Shown: one piece after another, positions 1 to 7,639 of the stretch
Numbering within the stretch: position 1 is the first letter of the stretch
How the letters are laid out: each line of letters opens with the position of its first letter
Source: JBKJZO01 sp046715235
Lineage (GTDB): Bacteria > Actinomycetota > Actinomycetes > BP-191
NCBI GenBank assembly: GCA_046715235.1
Contig: JBKJZO010000154.1
Coordinates: forward strand, 1-17,401
Length of the DNA: 17,401 nt
Direction of reading: 5' to 3'
Translations under genes and position numbers: made by a program
The notes under the pieces: generated by a model
The model's database searches: none
What the model was told of the DNA's origin: nothing
Seen by the model: the letters and a program-made list of their open reading frames with translations, nothing else

Positions 1-1458
1 GTAGGGGTTGGCCAGCTGGTCCTCGTACTCCGCGACCATCTCCTTGCGCCGGGCCTCCGCCTCCGCGCCGGCCTCGGCCAGCTCGCGCCGGTAGAGGATG
101 TTCACCGCTCCCTGCGCGCCCATCACCGCGATCTGCGCTGTGGGCCAGGCCTGGTTTACTTCAGCGCCTAGGTGCTTGGACCCCTTGACGTCTTACGCCC
201 CGCCGTACGCCTTGCGGGTGATGACGGTGACCTTGGGCACGGTCGCCTCGGCGTACGCGTAGAGCAGCTTCGCCCCGTGCCGGATGATGCCGCTCCATTC
301 CTGGTCGGTGCCGGGCAGAAACCCTGGTACGTCGACGAAAGTCAGGATCGGCACGTTGAACGAGTCGCAGGTGCGAACGAAGCGCGCGGCTTTGTCGGAG
401 GAGTCGATGTCGAGGCAGCCGGCCTTGCGCATCGGCTGGTTGGCGACCACGCCGACCGAGCGCCCGTCGATGCGCGCGAAGCCGCAGATGATGTTGGGTG
501 CGAAGCGCGCCTGCACCTCGAGGAACGAGTCCTCATCGACGACGCGCTTGATGACCTGGTGCATGTCGTAGGGCTTGCTCGGCGCGTCGGGGATCAGCGT
601 GTCGAGGTCGGGGACCAGCCGGTCGACGTCGCCCGCCGCGTCGTACGCCGGCGGCTCGGTTTCGTTGCTGCTGGGCAGGTACGACAGCAACTGGCGGGCG
701 ATGCGCAGGCAGTCACGCTCGTCGGTGGCCATGAAGTGCGCGACGCCGGACTTGGTGTTGTGGGTCTTGGCGCCGCCGAGCTGCTCGAAGCTGACGTCCT
801 CGCCGGTGACCGTCTTGATGACGTCGGGCCCTGTGATGAACATGTGCGACGTGCCGTCGACCATCAGCGTGAAGTCCGTAATCGCCGGCGAGTAGACGGC
901 ACCGCCGGCGCTCGCGCCGACGACCAGCGACAGCTGGGGCACGACCCCGGACGCGAGGACATTGCGGCGGAAGATCTCTGCATAGAGCGCGAGCGAGACG
1001 ACGCCTTCTTGGATGCGCGCGCCGCCGGAGTCGTTCAGGCCGACGATCGGGCAGCGGGTCTTGAGCGCCAGGTCCATGATTTTGCAGACCTTCTCGCCGA
1101 ACACCTCGCCGAGCGACCCGCCGAAGACCGTCGAGTCGTGGCTGAAGACGCAGACAGGCCGCCCGTCGACGGTGCCGTACCCGGTGACCACGCCGTCGCC
1201 GTACGGCCGGCGCTTCTCGAGCCCGAAGTCGTGGGCGCGGTGCCGCGCGAGCGCGTCGGTTTCGACGAAGCTGCCTTCGTCGAGGAACAGCTCGATGCGC
1301 TCGCGTGCGGTGAACCGGCCGTCTGCGTGCAGGGCGTCGATCGCCTTCTGCGAACCGGCGTGCAACGCCTCCTCTCGGAGCTGGTGCAGCTGCTCGAGTT
1401 TCGCCTCCGTACCGCCCGTGATTCGGACGTCGGACTGCTCGTCGTCTTGCGACGTCAT
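1..1458 (-). pseudogene. Acyl-CoA carboxylase beta (carboxyltransferase) subunit, AccD5/PccB type, interrupted by in-frame TAA; 3' end outside window
   Basis: Known of the family: carboxyltransferase that moves CO2 from carboxybiotin to acetyl- or propionyl-CoA, giving malonyl- or methylmalonyl-CoA; it works in a cytosolic complex with a biotinylated alpha subunit. Seen: ATG at 1458-1456 with GGGAGG 9 nt upstream; 421 codons follow, with SGGARIQEG near residues 144-152, GASAGG near 181-186 (first oxyanion region) and RKAYGGA near 415-421 (second). The next codon is TAA (195-193), where homologues read Y in GGAYDVM. Beyond it the same frame is open to base 1 and still reads like the family (SKHLGAEVN, AWPTAQIAVMGAQGAVN, YRRELAEAGAEAE, EYEDQLANPY). 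About 110 residues of a usual ~530 would be lost. Divergent from birA by 51 bp. Inference: a recent nonsense mutation or a base-calling error; an AccD5-like gene is expected to be important, which favours error. Exact acyl-CoA preference is not certain. Confidence 0.85.
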
Positions 1459-1497
1459 CGGGAAAAGCCTCCCAGCCATCGGTCCGAGCGCGCTGCG

Positions 1498-1504
1498 TAT
1501 CGTA
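1498..1504. promoter_or_regulatory. Overlapping back-to-back -10 elements for accD and birA
   Basis: In the 51-bp gap between the two divergent genes, the plus strand reads TATCGT (1498-1503), 6 nt before the birA GTG, fitting a leaderless transcript. The minus strand reads TACGAT (1504-1499), which would give a roughly 30-nt leader with a Shine-Dalgarno for accD. Both fit TANNNT and share five base pairs. I see no good -35 for either, so this is a candidate only. Confidence 0.35.
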
Positions 1505-1509
1505 GCTGC

Positions 1510-2319
1510 GTGACTGAGTCCACCTCGCCATACGCCCACCTCGACCGCCCGCCGCTGCGGTACGCGCAGATCGAGCGCGCGCTGGAGGATCCGTGGACGG
1601 TCGTCGAGCTGCACGAAGAAGTTGCGTCGACGAACACGGTTGCCGCTGACGCCGCCCGAGCAGGTGCCGCCAGCGGTCTTGTTGTGGTCGCCGAGACCCA
1701 GACGGCCGGCCGTGGCCGCCGCGACCGGCAGTGGGAGTCGCCCCCGTGGGCCGGGCTGACGATGTCGGTCATGCTGCGGCCGGACGTCGACGTGGCGAGC
1801 TGGTCGTTGCTTCCGCTGCTCGTCGGCGTGGCGACCGCTGAGGCGCTGCGTGAACGCACGGCCCTCGATGTTGCGCTGAAGTGGCCCAACGACCTGCTCA
1901 TAGACGGCCGCAAGGTCGGCGGCCTGCTCGCCGAGATGATCGGGACTGCGGTCGTCGTCGGCCTGGGCGTCAACGTGACGACTCGGACGGCAGAGCTGCC
2001 GCCGACCGGAGCCACGTCCCTGGTACTCGCCGGCGCGGAGACGACCGACCGTCTCCCATTGCTGCTCGCGATCCTGCGCGCGATCGGTCGGGAGTACGCC
2101 GAGTGGTCAGCTGGCGGTGGCGCGGCCGATTCGTTCCTGCCGGCGTACCGGCGGCTGTGTACGACGATCGGCCAGCCGGTGCGCGCGGATCTGCCCGACG
2201 GCAGCGCCATTGTCGGGCGCGCGATCGATGTCGACCGGTCGGGGCTGCTCGTGCTCGATGTCGACGGGCGCCTGACCGCCCTAGCCGCCGCGGACGTCGT
2301 ACATCTGCTGCCCGCCTGA
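1510..2319 (+). CDS. birA: Biotin--[acetyl-CoA-carboxylase] ligase, mono-functional
   Basis: Biotin protein ligase: makes biotinyl-5'-AMP and transfers biotin to the lysine of biotin carboxyl carrier domains in acyl-CoA carboxylases; cytosolic. Seen: 269 residues with STN near 40-42, the nucleotide-binding loop GRGRRDRQW at 67-75, KWPNDLLIDGRKVGGLLAE at 124-142, GLGVNV at 151-156 and the small C-terminal SH3-like domain from about 220. There is no N-terminal helix-turn-helix, as is usual for actinobacterial BirA, so it should not be a biotin repressor. The GTG at 1510 was chosen because it starts just before the first conserved block and has TATCGT 6 nt upstream without a Shine-Dalgarno, as in leaderless genes. 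The same frame is open far upstream, antisense to accD, but that part is not protein-like. It diverges from accD, whose complex depends on biotinylation, and is convergent with the next gene (7-nt gap). Confidence 0.93.
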   Translation: MTESTSPYAHLDRPPLRYAQIERALEDPWTVVELHEEVASTNTVAADAARAGAASGLVVVAETQTAGRGRRDRQWESPPWAGLTMSVMLRPDVDVASWSLLPLLVGVATAEALRERTALDVALKWPNDLLIDGRKVGGLLAEMIGTAVVVGLGVNVTTRTAELPPTGATSLVLAGAETTDRLPLLLAILRAIGREYAEWSAGGGAADSFLPAYRRLCTTIGQPVRADLPDGSAIVGRAIDVDRSGLLVLDVDGRLTALAAADVVHLLPA

Positions 2320-2326
2320 ACGTCGA

Positions 2327-3160
2327 CTACCGCATTCGGACGGCCTTCGAGTCGACGTTGATCGGCAGGCCGCTCTCAGCCGACTCCTCGAACGCGCGTA
2401 CGACGACGGCGCGCCCGGCCGAGGTAGGCGGCAGCGAGACGGTGAAGCGGAACGTGCCGCGGAACGTGCCGAGGCCAGCCGACGCCGTCGCAGTCGTGAA
2501 ACCCTGACGCAGGAGGCGCCTGGTCGCCTGGTCGGTGACCGTCCAGCTGACCGTCGACTCGAAGACCGTGGCCTCGCCGGTGACGGTGAAGCTCCTCGGC
2601 ACGAACTGCGCGTGCAGCAGGTTGGAGATCTGGACCGGCGCCAGGATGAGGTACGACGGTTGCCGCCTCGACATCGGCAGATCGGGCCCGCAGCCGGCAC
2701 CCCAGAACGTCGACACGACACCGCGGCTGCGGCCCTCAACGAGAAGTCGCACGCGCGTCACCCGGGGGTTCGCGGCGGTGACCGTGTGCACCAGCTGCTG
2801 CAGCGACGCGCAGGCGAAGCCGGACCCGGGGCGGGGTGTCAGCGCTTCGCGGCTGAGGTTGATCGTGGCCAAGTTGCCCCGCTGCGACACGCCGCGGATC
2901 CGCGTCGCGGTCGGCCACAAGCTCGCGTAGTCGGGGTCACGCGGCGGCACGTGCAGCATTGCGTTGACCGCGGTGCGGATCGGCCCGCCGACGACCGGCA
3001 CTTGCCGAAACTCCCGGAAGAGCACCGCCCGGATCCCCGTGTCGCCCACGTAGTAGACGGCAGATGTGCGGGTTGCGGCGGTGGCGCTCGTCGGCGCCAC
3101 GCCGACCGCGAGCAAGGCCGCGACGGCCGAGGAAGACGCGAGGATGCGAAGTCTGGTCAT
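2327..3160 (-). CDS. Secreted GerMN plus Gmad2 (immunoglobulin-like) domain protein
   Basis: Exported protein of 277 residues. Residues 1-29 are a Sec signal peptide (MTRLR, hydrophobic SSSAVAALLAVGVA, likely cut after TSATA). Residues about 31-168 resemble a GerMN domain: YYVGDTG, RTAVNAMLHVPP, a TATRIRGVSQRGNLATINLS strand pair, LQQLVHTVTAA and VTRVRLLVEGR. Residues about 174-277 resemble a Gmad2 domain: PVQISNLLHAQFVPRSF, VTGEATVFESTVSW, and a C-terminal strand with VRAFEESAESG. There is no lipobox; Cys117, Cys119, Cys157 could form disulfides. The ATG at 3160 was chosen for the signal peptide and the GGAAGG 10 nt upstream; the frame continues to 3250. In Bacillus these domains occur in spore-germination proteins, but in actinomycetes they occur in envelope proteins of unclear role, so no function is assigned. 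Divergent from the PH-domain gene. Confidence 0.82.
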   Translation of the reverse strand: MTRLRILASSSAVAALLAVGVAPTSATAATRTSAVYYVGDTGIRAVLFREFRQVPVVGGPIRTAVNAMLHVPPRDPDYASLWPTATRIRGVSQRGNLATINLSREALTPRPGSGFACASLQQLVHTVTAANPRVTRVRLLVEGRSRGVVSTFWGAGCGPDLPMSRRQPSYLILAPVQISNLLHAQFVPRSFTVTGEATVFESTVSWTVTDQATRRLLRQGFTTATASAGLGTFRGTFRFTVSLPPTSAGRAVVVRAFEESAESGLPINVDSKAVRMR

Positions 3161-3249
3161 GGCTGCCTGCCTTCCAGAGACGCTGTTGTTCTCAGCCTGC
3201 ATCTTTAGACGCCTCGTGGGACGATGCCCGCCATCGGAGGGACGTGGCA

Positions 3250-3792
3250 ATGGGATACCCGAAGCGCTTGCTCGACGAGAGCGAAGAGGTCGTTTTCGAC
3301 CTGCACCCGCACTGGAAGGTGCTGTTCTGGCCGGTGGTGATTGCGGTCGTCACCGTGTTCGCCGCGTCATTCGGCCTGGCGAAGGCGCCCGATGGCGATA
3401 ACAGAGGCCTCGTCCGGCTCGTCATCCTCGTCGTGGCGGTGCTGGTCATCGGTATCTTCACCGTCGCACCCCTCATCCGCTGGCGCACCACGCACTTTCT
3501 GCTGACGACCAAGCGTGTCGTCATGCGGTCGGGCATCTTCGCGCGATCAGGACGCGACATCCCTTTGTTCCGCGTCAACGACGTGACGTTCGCGCACACG
3601 ATGTGGGAGCGGCTCTTCGGCGCCGGCACGCTCACGGTCGAAAGCGCCGGCGAGCGAGGCCAGGTCACGCTCGCCGACATCCCGCACGTCGAGGAGGTTC
3701 AGCGCGAGCTCTACCGGCTCGTCGAGATGCACGAGGCGCGCCGCGGCGCCAAGGGGATAGACCCCAACGACTATGAGCCGCCACAGCTTTAG
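3250..3792 (+). CDS. Membrane protein with bacterial PH (bPH_2) domain
   Basis: 180-residue integral membrane protein. After a short cytoplasmic N-terminus (LLDESEEVVFDLHPHWK), two hydrophobic helices lie at about 23-45 and 54-77, followed by a PF03703-type domain: THFLLTTKRVVMRSGIFARSGRDIPL at 81-106, FRVNDVTFAHTMWERLFGAGTLTVESAG at 107-134, then a C-terminal helix IPHVEEVQRELYRLVEM. These domains are thought to serve membrane-associated roles; no precise function is known. The ATG at 3250 has an excellent GGAGGG 8 nt upstream; a GTG 6 nt earlier is too close to it. From memory, a homologous PH-domain gene sits next to birA in mycobacteria (Rv3278c), which supports conserved linkage. Its stop codon overlaps the stop of the convergent downstream gene. 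Confidence 0.87.
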   Translation: MGYPKRLLDESEEVVFDLHPHWKVLFWPVVIAVVTVFAASFGLAKAPDGDNRGLVRLVILVVAVLVIGIFTVAPLIRWRTTHFLLTTKRVVMRSGIFARSGRDIPLFRVNDVTFAHTMWERLFGAGTLTVESAGERGQVTLADIPHVEEVQRELYRLVEMHEARRGAKGIDPNDYEPPQL

Positions 3793-4304
3793 GCGGTGCC
3801 GCGCAGCTCCATGCCGGCGTCATCGACAGCGCTGAGCTGTACTTCCGACAGGGAGTCGCACGCGAACAGAAGTGCCCCGGTCGTGGGTTCGACGAGTGTC
3901 TCGTACGAGCCGTCGTCGGTGACCACCCGGACGAGGTGGACGGCCGTCGACGCGACCCCGCTAACGATTATCGGGCGGCTGCCATGGCCGGCGGCAACCG
4001 AGAACCCCGTCAGGGCCACGAGCCTGGGCCCGCGCGGTGGCCGGTCCCATTGCCTAACCGGCCACGAACTGCCACCGCTGAATCCCTCGGCCCACTTCCC
4101 GTCAACCCACCGGAGCACCGAGATCTCCTGCCACAGCGGCGCATCGCTGCCGGGCGAAAACGTCAGGGAGAGTACGGCGGCCAGACCGCCGTCCCGCCAG
4201 AGCGCGACCGGCACGCGGGTGTTGTCCGGCGGCTCTCCCGACGGCACCGACGGCAAACCGTCAGTCAGCCAACGGACGGGCTGCCACTGGGACCATTGCT
4301 GCAC
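3789..4304 (-). CDS. Hypothetical protein, 171 residues
   Basis: Not recognised. The frame has a normal composition and ends with TAA (3791-3789) interlocked with the TAG of the convergent PH-domain gene. The protein is rich in beta-strand-like stretches and Trp (MQQWSQWQPVRWL, VALWRDGGLAAVLSLTF, ISVLRWVDGKWAEGF, LVRVVTDDGSYETLVE, GALLFACDSLSEVQLSAVDD). It has no signal peptide or membrane helix and one Cys near the C-terminus. Alternating hydrophobic strands and GSYETLVEP suggest a small beta-rich cytosolic fold. The start is GTG at 4304; no in-frame ATG or GTG exists upstream before a stop at 4340-4338, and the Shine-Dalgarno is poor, so it may be leaderless. It is divergent from the enoyl-CoA hydratase across 62 bp. 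Confidence 0.68.
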   Translation of the reverse strand: MQQWSQWQPVRWLTDGLPSVPSGEPPDNTRVPVALWRDGGLAAVLSLTFSPGSDAPLWQEISVLRWVDGKWAEGFSGGSSWPVRQWDRPPRGPRLVALTGFSVAAGHGSRPIIVSGVASTAVHLVRVVTDDGSYETLVEPTTGALLFACDSLSEVQLSAVDDAGMELRGTA

Positions 4305-4353
4305 GATCCCGATACTGGCCCCCGCGCGCGCCCCGCGTCACGTTCGGCGCGTG

Positions 4354-4359
4354 TAGCGT
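4354..4359 (+). promoter_or_regulatory. Candidate leaderless -10 element of the hydratase operon
   Basis: TAGCGT lies 7 nt before the GTG at 4367, which has no Shine-Dalgarno. This spacing fits an actinobacterial -10 with transcription starting at the start codon. No convincing -35 is visible. Confidence 0.4.
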
Positions 4360-4366
4360 CCGATTC

Positions 4367-5170
4367 GTGAGTTCACCAAGCGCGGCTCCGAGCTACGCCG
4401 GCGTCACGGTGCGCTACGAGGGGCACGTCGCGCACGTCCAGCTCGACCGCGGCGACGGTCGCAACGCCATCTCGACCCAGCTTGCGCAATCGATAGCGGC
4501 GGCCTGCTCTGAAGTGGGGGCCAGGGCCTCGGTACGCGCGGTAGTGCTGTCCTCGGCCGCGCCGTCAGCTTTCTCGGTCGGTGCCGATCTGAAGGAGCGC
4601 GCGGCGTTCACGACCGACGAGCTCCTTGCGCAACGGCCGGCGATGCGCGCGGCCTTCGGGGGCGTCGCCGGGCTGCCGCAGCCGACCATTGCCGCGATCG
4701 CCGGGCATGCACTCGGCGGCGGCGCGGAGCTGGCGCTCAGTTGCGATCTGATCGTCGCCGACGAGACCGCTGAAATCGGGCTGCCCGAGGTTTCCGTCGG
4801 TCTCGTGCCCGGCGGCGGCGGCACCCAACTGCTCGCCCGCCGGGTCGGCTACAACCGCGCCGCCGACCTCATCTTCACCGGCAGGCGCCTCGACGCGACC
4901 GAGGCCTACCGCCTCGGCGTCGTCGACCGGCTGACGGCCGCGGGTGAGGCGATCGTGGTCGCCACGATGCTGGCCGAGCAGATCGCCGCCAACTCGCCGG
5001 TCGGCGTACGCGCGGCCAAGCGCGCCCTGAGCGAAGGCGTTCTCGGTGGGTTGGCGGACGGCCTGCTAGTCGAGGACGACGCGTGGCACGAGGTCGCGGT
5101 CTCGGCCGATCGCCGCGAGGGCATCGCCGCGTTCGTCGACAAGCGCCCGCCGGTGTGGGCGGGGGAGTGA
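4367..5170 (+). CDS. Enoyl-CoA hydratase/isomerase family, AUH (methylglutaconyl-CoA hydratase)-like
   Basis: Crotonase-fold hydratase of 267 residues. The oxyanion-hole segment FSVGADLKERA is at 69-79 and GHALGGGAELALSCD at 113-127. Both catalytic glutamates of true hydratases are present (Glu121 in GGGAEL, Glu141 in GLPEVSVG), followed by LVPGGGGTQLLARRVG at 146-161. The block ADLKERA and the ending REGIAAFVDKRPPVWAGE resemble human AUH and LiuC/YngF, which hydrate 3-methylglutaconyl-CoA to HMG-CoA in leucine breakdown. The next gene is HMG-CoA lyase, the following step, which supports that role; a general short-chain hydratase remains possible. The start is GTG 4367. It is the first gene of a tight operon: its TGA is 2 nt before the next ATG. 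Confidence 0.9.
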   Translation: MSSPSAAPSYAGVTVRYEGHVAHVQLDRGDGRNAISTQLAQSIAAACSEVGARASVRAVVLSSAAPSAFSVGADLKERAAFTTDELLAQRPAMRAAFGGVAGLPQPTIAAIAGHALGGGAELALSCDLIVADETAEIGLPEVSVGLVPGGGGTQLLARRVGYNRAADLIFTGRRLDATEAYRLGVVDRLTAAGEAIVVATMLAEQIAANSPVGVRAAKRALSEGVLGGLADGLLVEDDAWHEVAVSADRREGIAAFVDKRPPVWAGE

Positions 5171-5172
5171 CG

Positions 5173-6105
5173 ATGAGCGATCTGCCGAGCCGCGTGTCGT
5201 TGCGCGAGGTCGGGCCGCGGGACGGCTTGCAGAACGAGGCGCCGGTCGAGACATCGGCAAAGATCGACCTGATCGACCGGTTGTCGCAGACCGGCCTGCG
5301 GCGGATCGAGGCGGTGTCGTTCGTGCGCGCCGACGCGATTCCGCAGATGGCCGACGCGGACAGGGTGTGGCAGGGGATCAAACGACGCGACGACGTCCGC
5401 TACTCGGCGCTCGCGCCCAACCTGCGCGGCGCGCGGCGTGCGATCGAGGCCGGTTGCTCGGAGATCGAAGTCGTCGTGTCGGCCAGCGACACGCACAACC
5501 GCGCCAACCTCAACCGCAGCACGGTCGAATCCCTCGACGAGATCGCGGCGATCGTCGACGAGGCGAAGGCCGCGGGCGCGAGCGTGCAGGTCGTCGTCGC
5601 CACGGCCTGGGGCTGCCCATACGAAGGCGAGGTGCCGGTCAGCCGCGTGCTCGACGTCGCGGGCCGCGCGATTCGCGACGGTGCGGCGAGCATCTCGTTC
5701 GGCGACACGACCGGCATGGCGACCCCGGGGCGGGTGACGCGGCTGGTCGGAGAATTGCGGTCGGCGTACGCCGACATGCCGGTCAATCTGCACTTCCATG
5801 ACACCCGCGGGGCAGCTCTCGCCAATGTCCTCGCGGCGCTGCAACTGGGCGTCGACGACTTCGACGCATCGGTCGGCGGACTAGGCGGATGTCCTTATGC
5901 ACCAGGGGCTACCGGCAATTTGTGCAGTGAGGATTTCGTGCACATGGTCGAGGACATGGGCATCGAAACCGGAGTCGACCTGCCCGCACTGATCGAGGTT
6001 GCTGCGCGCGCCGAGCAGATCGTCGGGCGCGAGCTGCCGTCGCGAGTGTTGCGGGCGGGGCCGCGCACCCGGCGTACGCCCCTTCCTGCGAAGCTTGCGA
6101 CATGA
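5173..6105 (+). CDS. Hydroxymethylglutaryl-CoA lyase
   Basis: Cleaves HMG-CoA into acetoacetate and acetyl-CoA, the last step of leucine catabolism; cytosolic, metal-dependent TIM barrel of the DRE-TIM family. Seen in 310 residues: REVGPRDGLQNE at 11-22 (catalytic Arg16 and metal ligand Asp17), EAVSFVRADAIPQMAD at 46-61, the metal-binding NLHFHDTRG at 205-213 with His207 and His209, and GLGGCPYAPGATGN at 237-249 with the active-site Cys240. The length fits the bacterial enzyme (YngG/LiuE). The ATG at 5173 has GGGGGA 6 nt upstream; a GTG at 5167 is also in frame but overlaps that Shine-Dalgarno. The TGA at the end overlaps the ATG of the carboxylase gene (ATGA), so the two are probably translationally coupled. 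Confidence 0.95.
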   Translation: MSDLPSRVSLREVGPRDGLQNEAPVETSAKIDLIDRLSQTGLRRIEAVSFVRADAIPQMADADRVWQGIKRRDDVRYSALAPNLRGARRAIEAGCSEIEVVVSASDTHNRANLNRSTVESLDEIAAIVDEAKAAGASVQVVVATAWGCPYEGEVPVSRVLDVAGRAIRDGAASISFGDTTGMATPGRVTRLVGELRSAYADMPVNLHFHDTRGAALANVLAALQLGVDDFDASVGGLGGCPYAPGATGNLCSEDFVHMVEDMGIETGVDLPALIEVAARAEQIVGRELPSRVLRAGPRTRRTPLPAKLAT

Positions 6106-7631
6106 CGGGCCCCGACAGCGCAGCAGAACTGCGCAAGACGATCGAGCAGGGCGGCGCGGCGAAGTACCACGACAAGAACGCCGCGGCCGGCAAACTGTTC
6201 GCGCGCGAGCGCATCGCGCTGCTGCTCGACAAGGGCAGCTTCGTCGAGGACGGCGTGTTCGCGAACGCGAGCGCGGGCGACCTCCCCGCCGACGGTGTCA
6301 TCACTGGGATCGGCGCGGTCGACGGCCGGCCGGTCGCGGTGATGGCCAACGACTCCACGGTGAAGGCCGGCTCGTGGGGTGCCCGCACTGTCGAGAAGAT
6401 CATCAGGATCGTCGAGAGCGCGTATCGCGACGGCGTGCCGATGGTCTATCTCGTCGACTCGGCGGGCGCGCGCATCACCGACCAGGTCGACCTCTTTCCC
6501 GGCCGGCGCGGGGCCGGGCACATCTTCCACAGTCAGGTGCGGGCATCGGGCTCGATCCCACAGCTGTGCGCGCTGTTCGGGCCGAGCGCGGCGGGTGGCG
6601 CCTACATCCCGGCGTTCTGCGACTTCGTCGTGATGGTGGAGGGCAATGCGTCGATGTACCTCGGCTCGCCGCGGATGGCCGAGATGGTCGTCGGCGAGAA
6701 GACGACCCTCGAGGAGATGGGCGGTGCACGCATGCACTGCTCGGTCTCGGGGTGCGGCCACATGCTGGTGGCCGACGAGCGGGCGGCGATCGACGCCGTA
6801 CGCCAGGTGCTGTCGTACCTGCCCGGCAACTGGCGGCAGTCGCCGCCCACGATCGCGCCGCAGCAGCCCCAGGCCGGCGTCGACCTCGCCGCGATCGTGC
6901 CCGACTCGGAGCGGCAGTCATTCGACATGCACCGGTACGTCGAGGGTTTGGTCGACGAAGGCAGCTTCTTCGAGATCCACGCTCTGTGGGCCAGGGAACT
7001 ACTGGTCTGCTTCGCGCGCCTCGACGGCGAGGTCATCGGCATCGTCGCGAGCAACCCAGCCCACAAGGGCGGGGTGCTCTTCGTCGACTCCGCCGACAAG
7101 GCCGCGCATTTCATCTGGTGGTGCGACGCGTTCAACGTGCCGCTGCTGTTTTTCGCCGACGTACCCGGTTTCATGATCGGCAGCGCGGTCGAGCGTCAGG
7201 GCATCATCAGGCACGGCGCGAAGATGATCACCGCGGTGTCGGAGGCGACCGTGCCGAAGATCTCGGTCATCGTCCGGAAGGCTTACGGCGCAGGGCTTTA
7301 TGCGATGGCCGGCCCCGGCTTCGAGCCCGACGCCTGCCTTGCGCTGCCCACGGCGATGATCGCTGTGATGGGCCCGGAGGCCGCGGTCAACGCCGTCTTT
7401 GCCAACAAGATCGCCGAGATCAACGACGAGGCGGAGCGGTCGGCGTACGTCGAGCGGCTGCGGTCGGACTACCGCGAGGACATCGACATCGTGCGGCTCG
7501 CGAGCGAGCTGGTGGTCGACGCGATCGTGCAACCGCAGGACCTGCGAGCCGAGCTCATCGCCCGTTTCCGTGCCAGCGCAGGTAAGGACCGGTCGTTCTC
7601 GAGGCGCCGCCACGGTGTCCCCCCCGTCTGA
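6102..7631 (+). CDS. Acyl-CoA carboxylase beta subunit (probably methylcrotonyl-CoA carboxylase, YngE/LiuB-like)
   Basis: Second biotin-dependent carboxyltransferase in the window, complete at 509 residues. N-half: AGKLFARERIALLLDKGSF at 29-47, YLVDSAGARI at 116-125, DLFPGRRGAG at 130-139, PSAAGGAYIPAFCDF at 161-175. C-half: SADKAAHFIWWCDAFNVPLL at 330-349, DVPGFMIGSAVERQGIIRHGAKM at 353-375, and VRKAYGAGLYAMAGPGFEPDACLALPT at 391-417, the second oxyanion region. The DLFPGRR and LYAMAGPGFEPD segments are closer to MCC-beta/YngE proteins than to AccD5. Its place directly after a methylglutaconyl-CoA hydratase and an HMG-CoA lyase suggests it carboxylates 3-methylcrotonyl-CoA. No biotin carboxylase or carrier subunit is encoded here, so the partner lies elsewhere. 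The start ATG overlaps the previous TGA. The C-terminal tail KDRSFSRRRHGVPPV is a typical extra end. Confidence 0.92.
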   Translation: MTGPDSAAELRKTIEQGGAAKYHDKNAAAGKLFARERIALLLDKGSFVEDGVFANASAGDLPADGVITGIGAVDGRPVAVMANDSTVKAGSWGARTVEKIIRIVESAYRDGVPMVYLVDSAGARITDQVDLFPGRRGAGHIFHSQVRASGSIPQLCALFGPSAAGGAYIPAFCDFVVMVEGNASMYLGSPRMAEMVVGEKTTLEEMGGARMHCSVSGCGHMLVADERAAIDAVRQVLSYLPGNWRQSPPTIAPQQPQAGVDLAAIVPDSERQSFDMHRYVEGLVDEGSFFEIHALWARELLVCFARLDGEVIGIVASNPAHKGGVLFVDSADKAAHFIWWCDAFNVPLLFFADVPGFMIGSAVERQGIIRHGAKMITAVSEATVPKISVIVRKAYGAGLYAMAGPGFEPDACLALPTAMIAVMGPEAAVNAVFANKIAEINDEAERSAYVERLRSDYREDIDIVRLASELVVDAIVQPQDLRAELIARFRASAGKDRSFSRRRHGVPPV

Positions 7632-7639
7632 GCCGATCA

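Noticed and set aside
172..1509. A long open plus-strand frame running antisense through the carboxylase and in frame into birA
   Set aside because: It is the mirror of a GC-biased coding frame. The translated part before 1510 is low-complexity Arg/Asp/Val-rich sequence without a domain, while the minus-strand frame encodes a recognisable carboxylase.
713..1531. Second long minus-strand frame over the carboxylase
   Set aside because: Extremely Arg-rich shadow frame with no family features; the true frame overlaps it completely.
5999..7585. A 528-codon plus-strand frame over the second carboxylase
   Set aside because: Arg/Gly-rich shadow of the real gene at 6102-7631, which has clear carboxyltransferase motifs in another frame.
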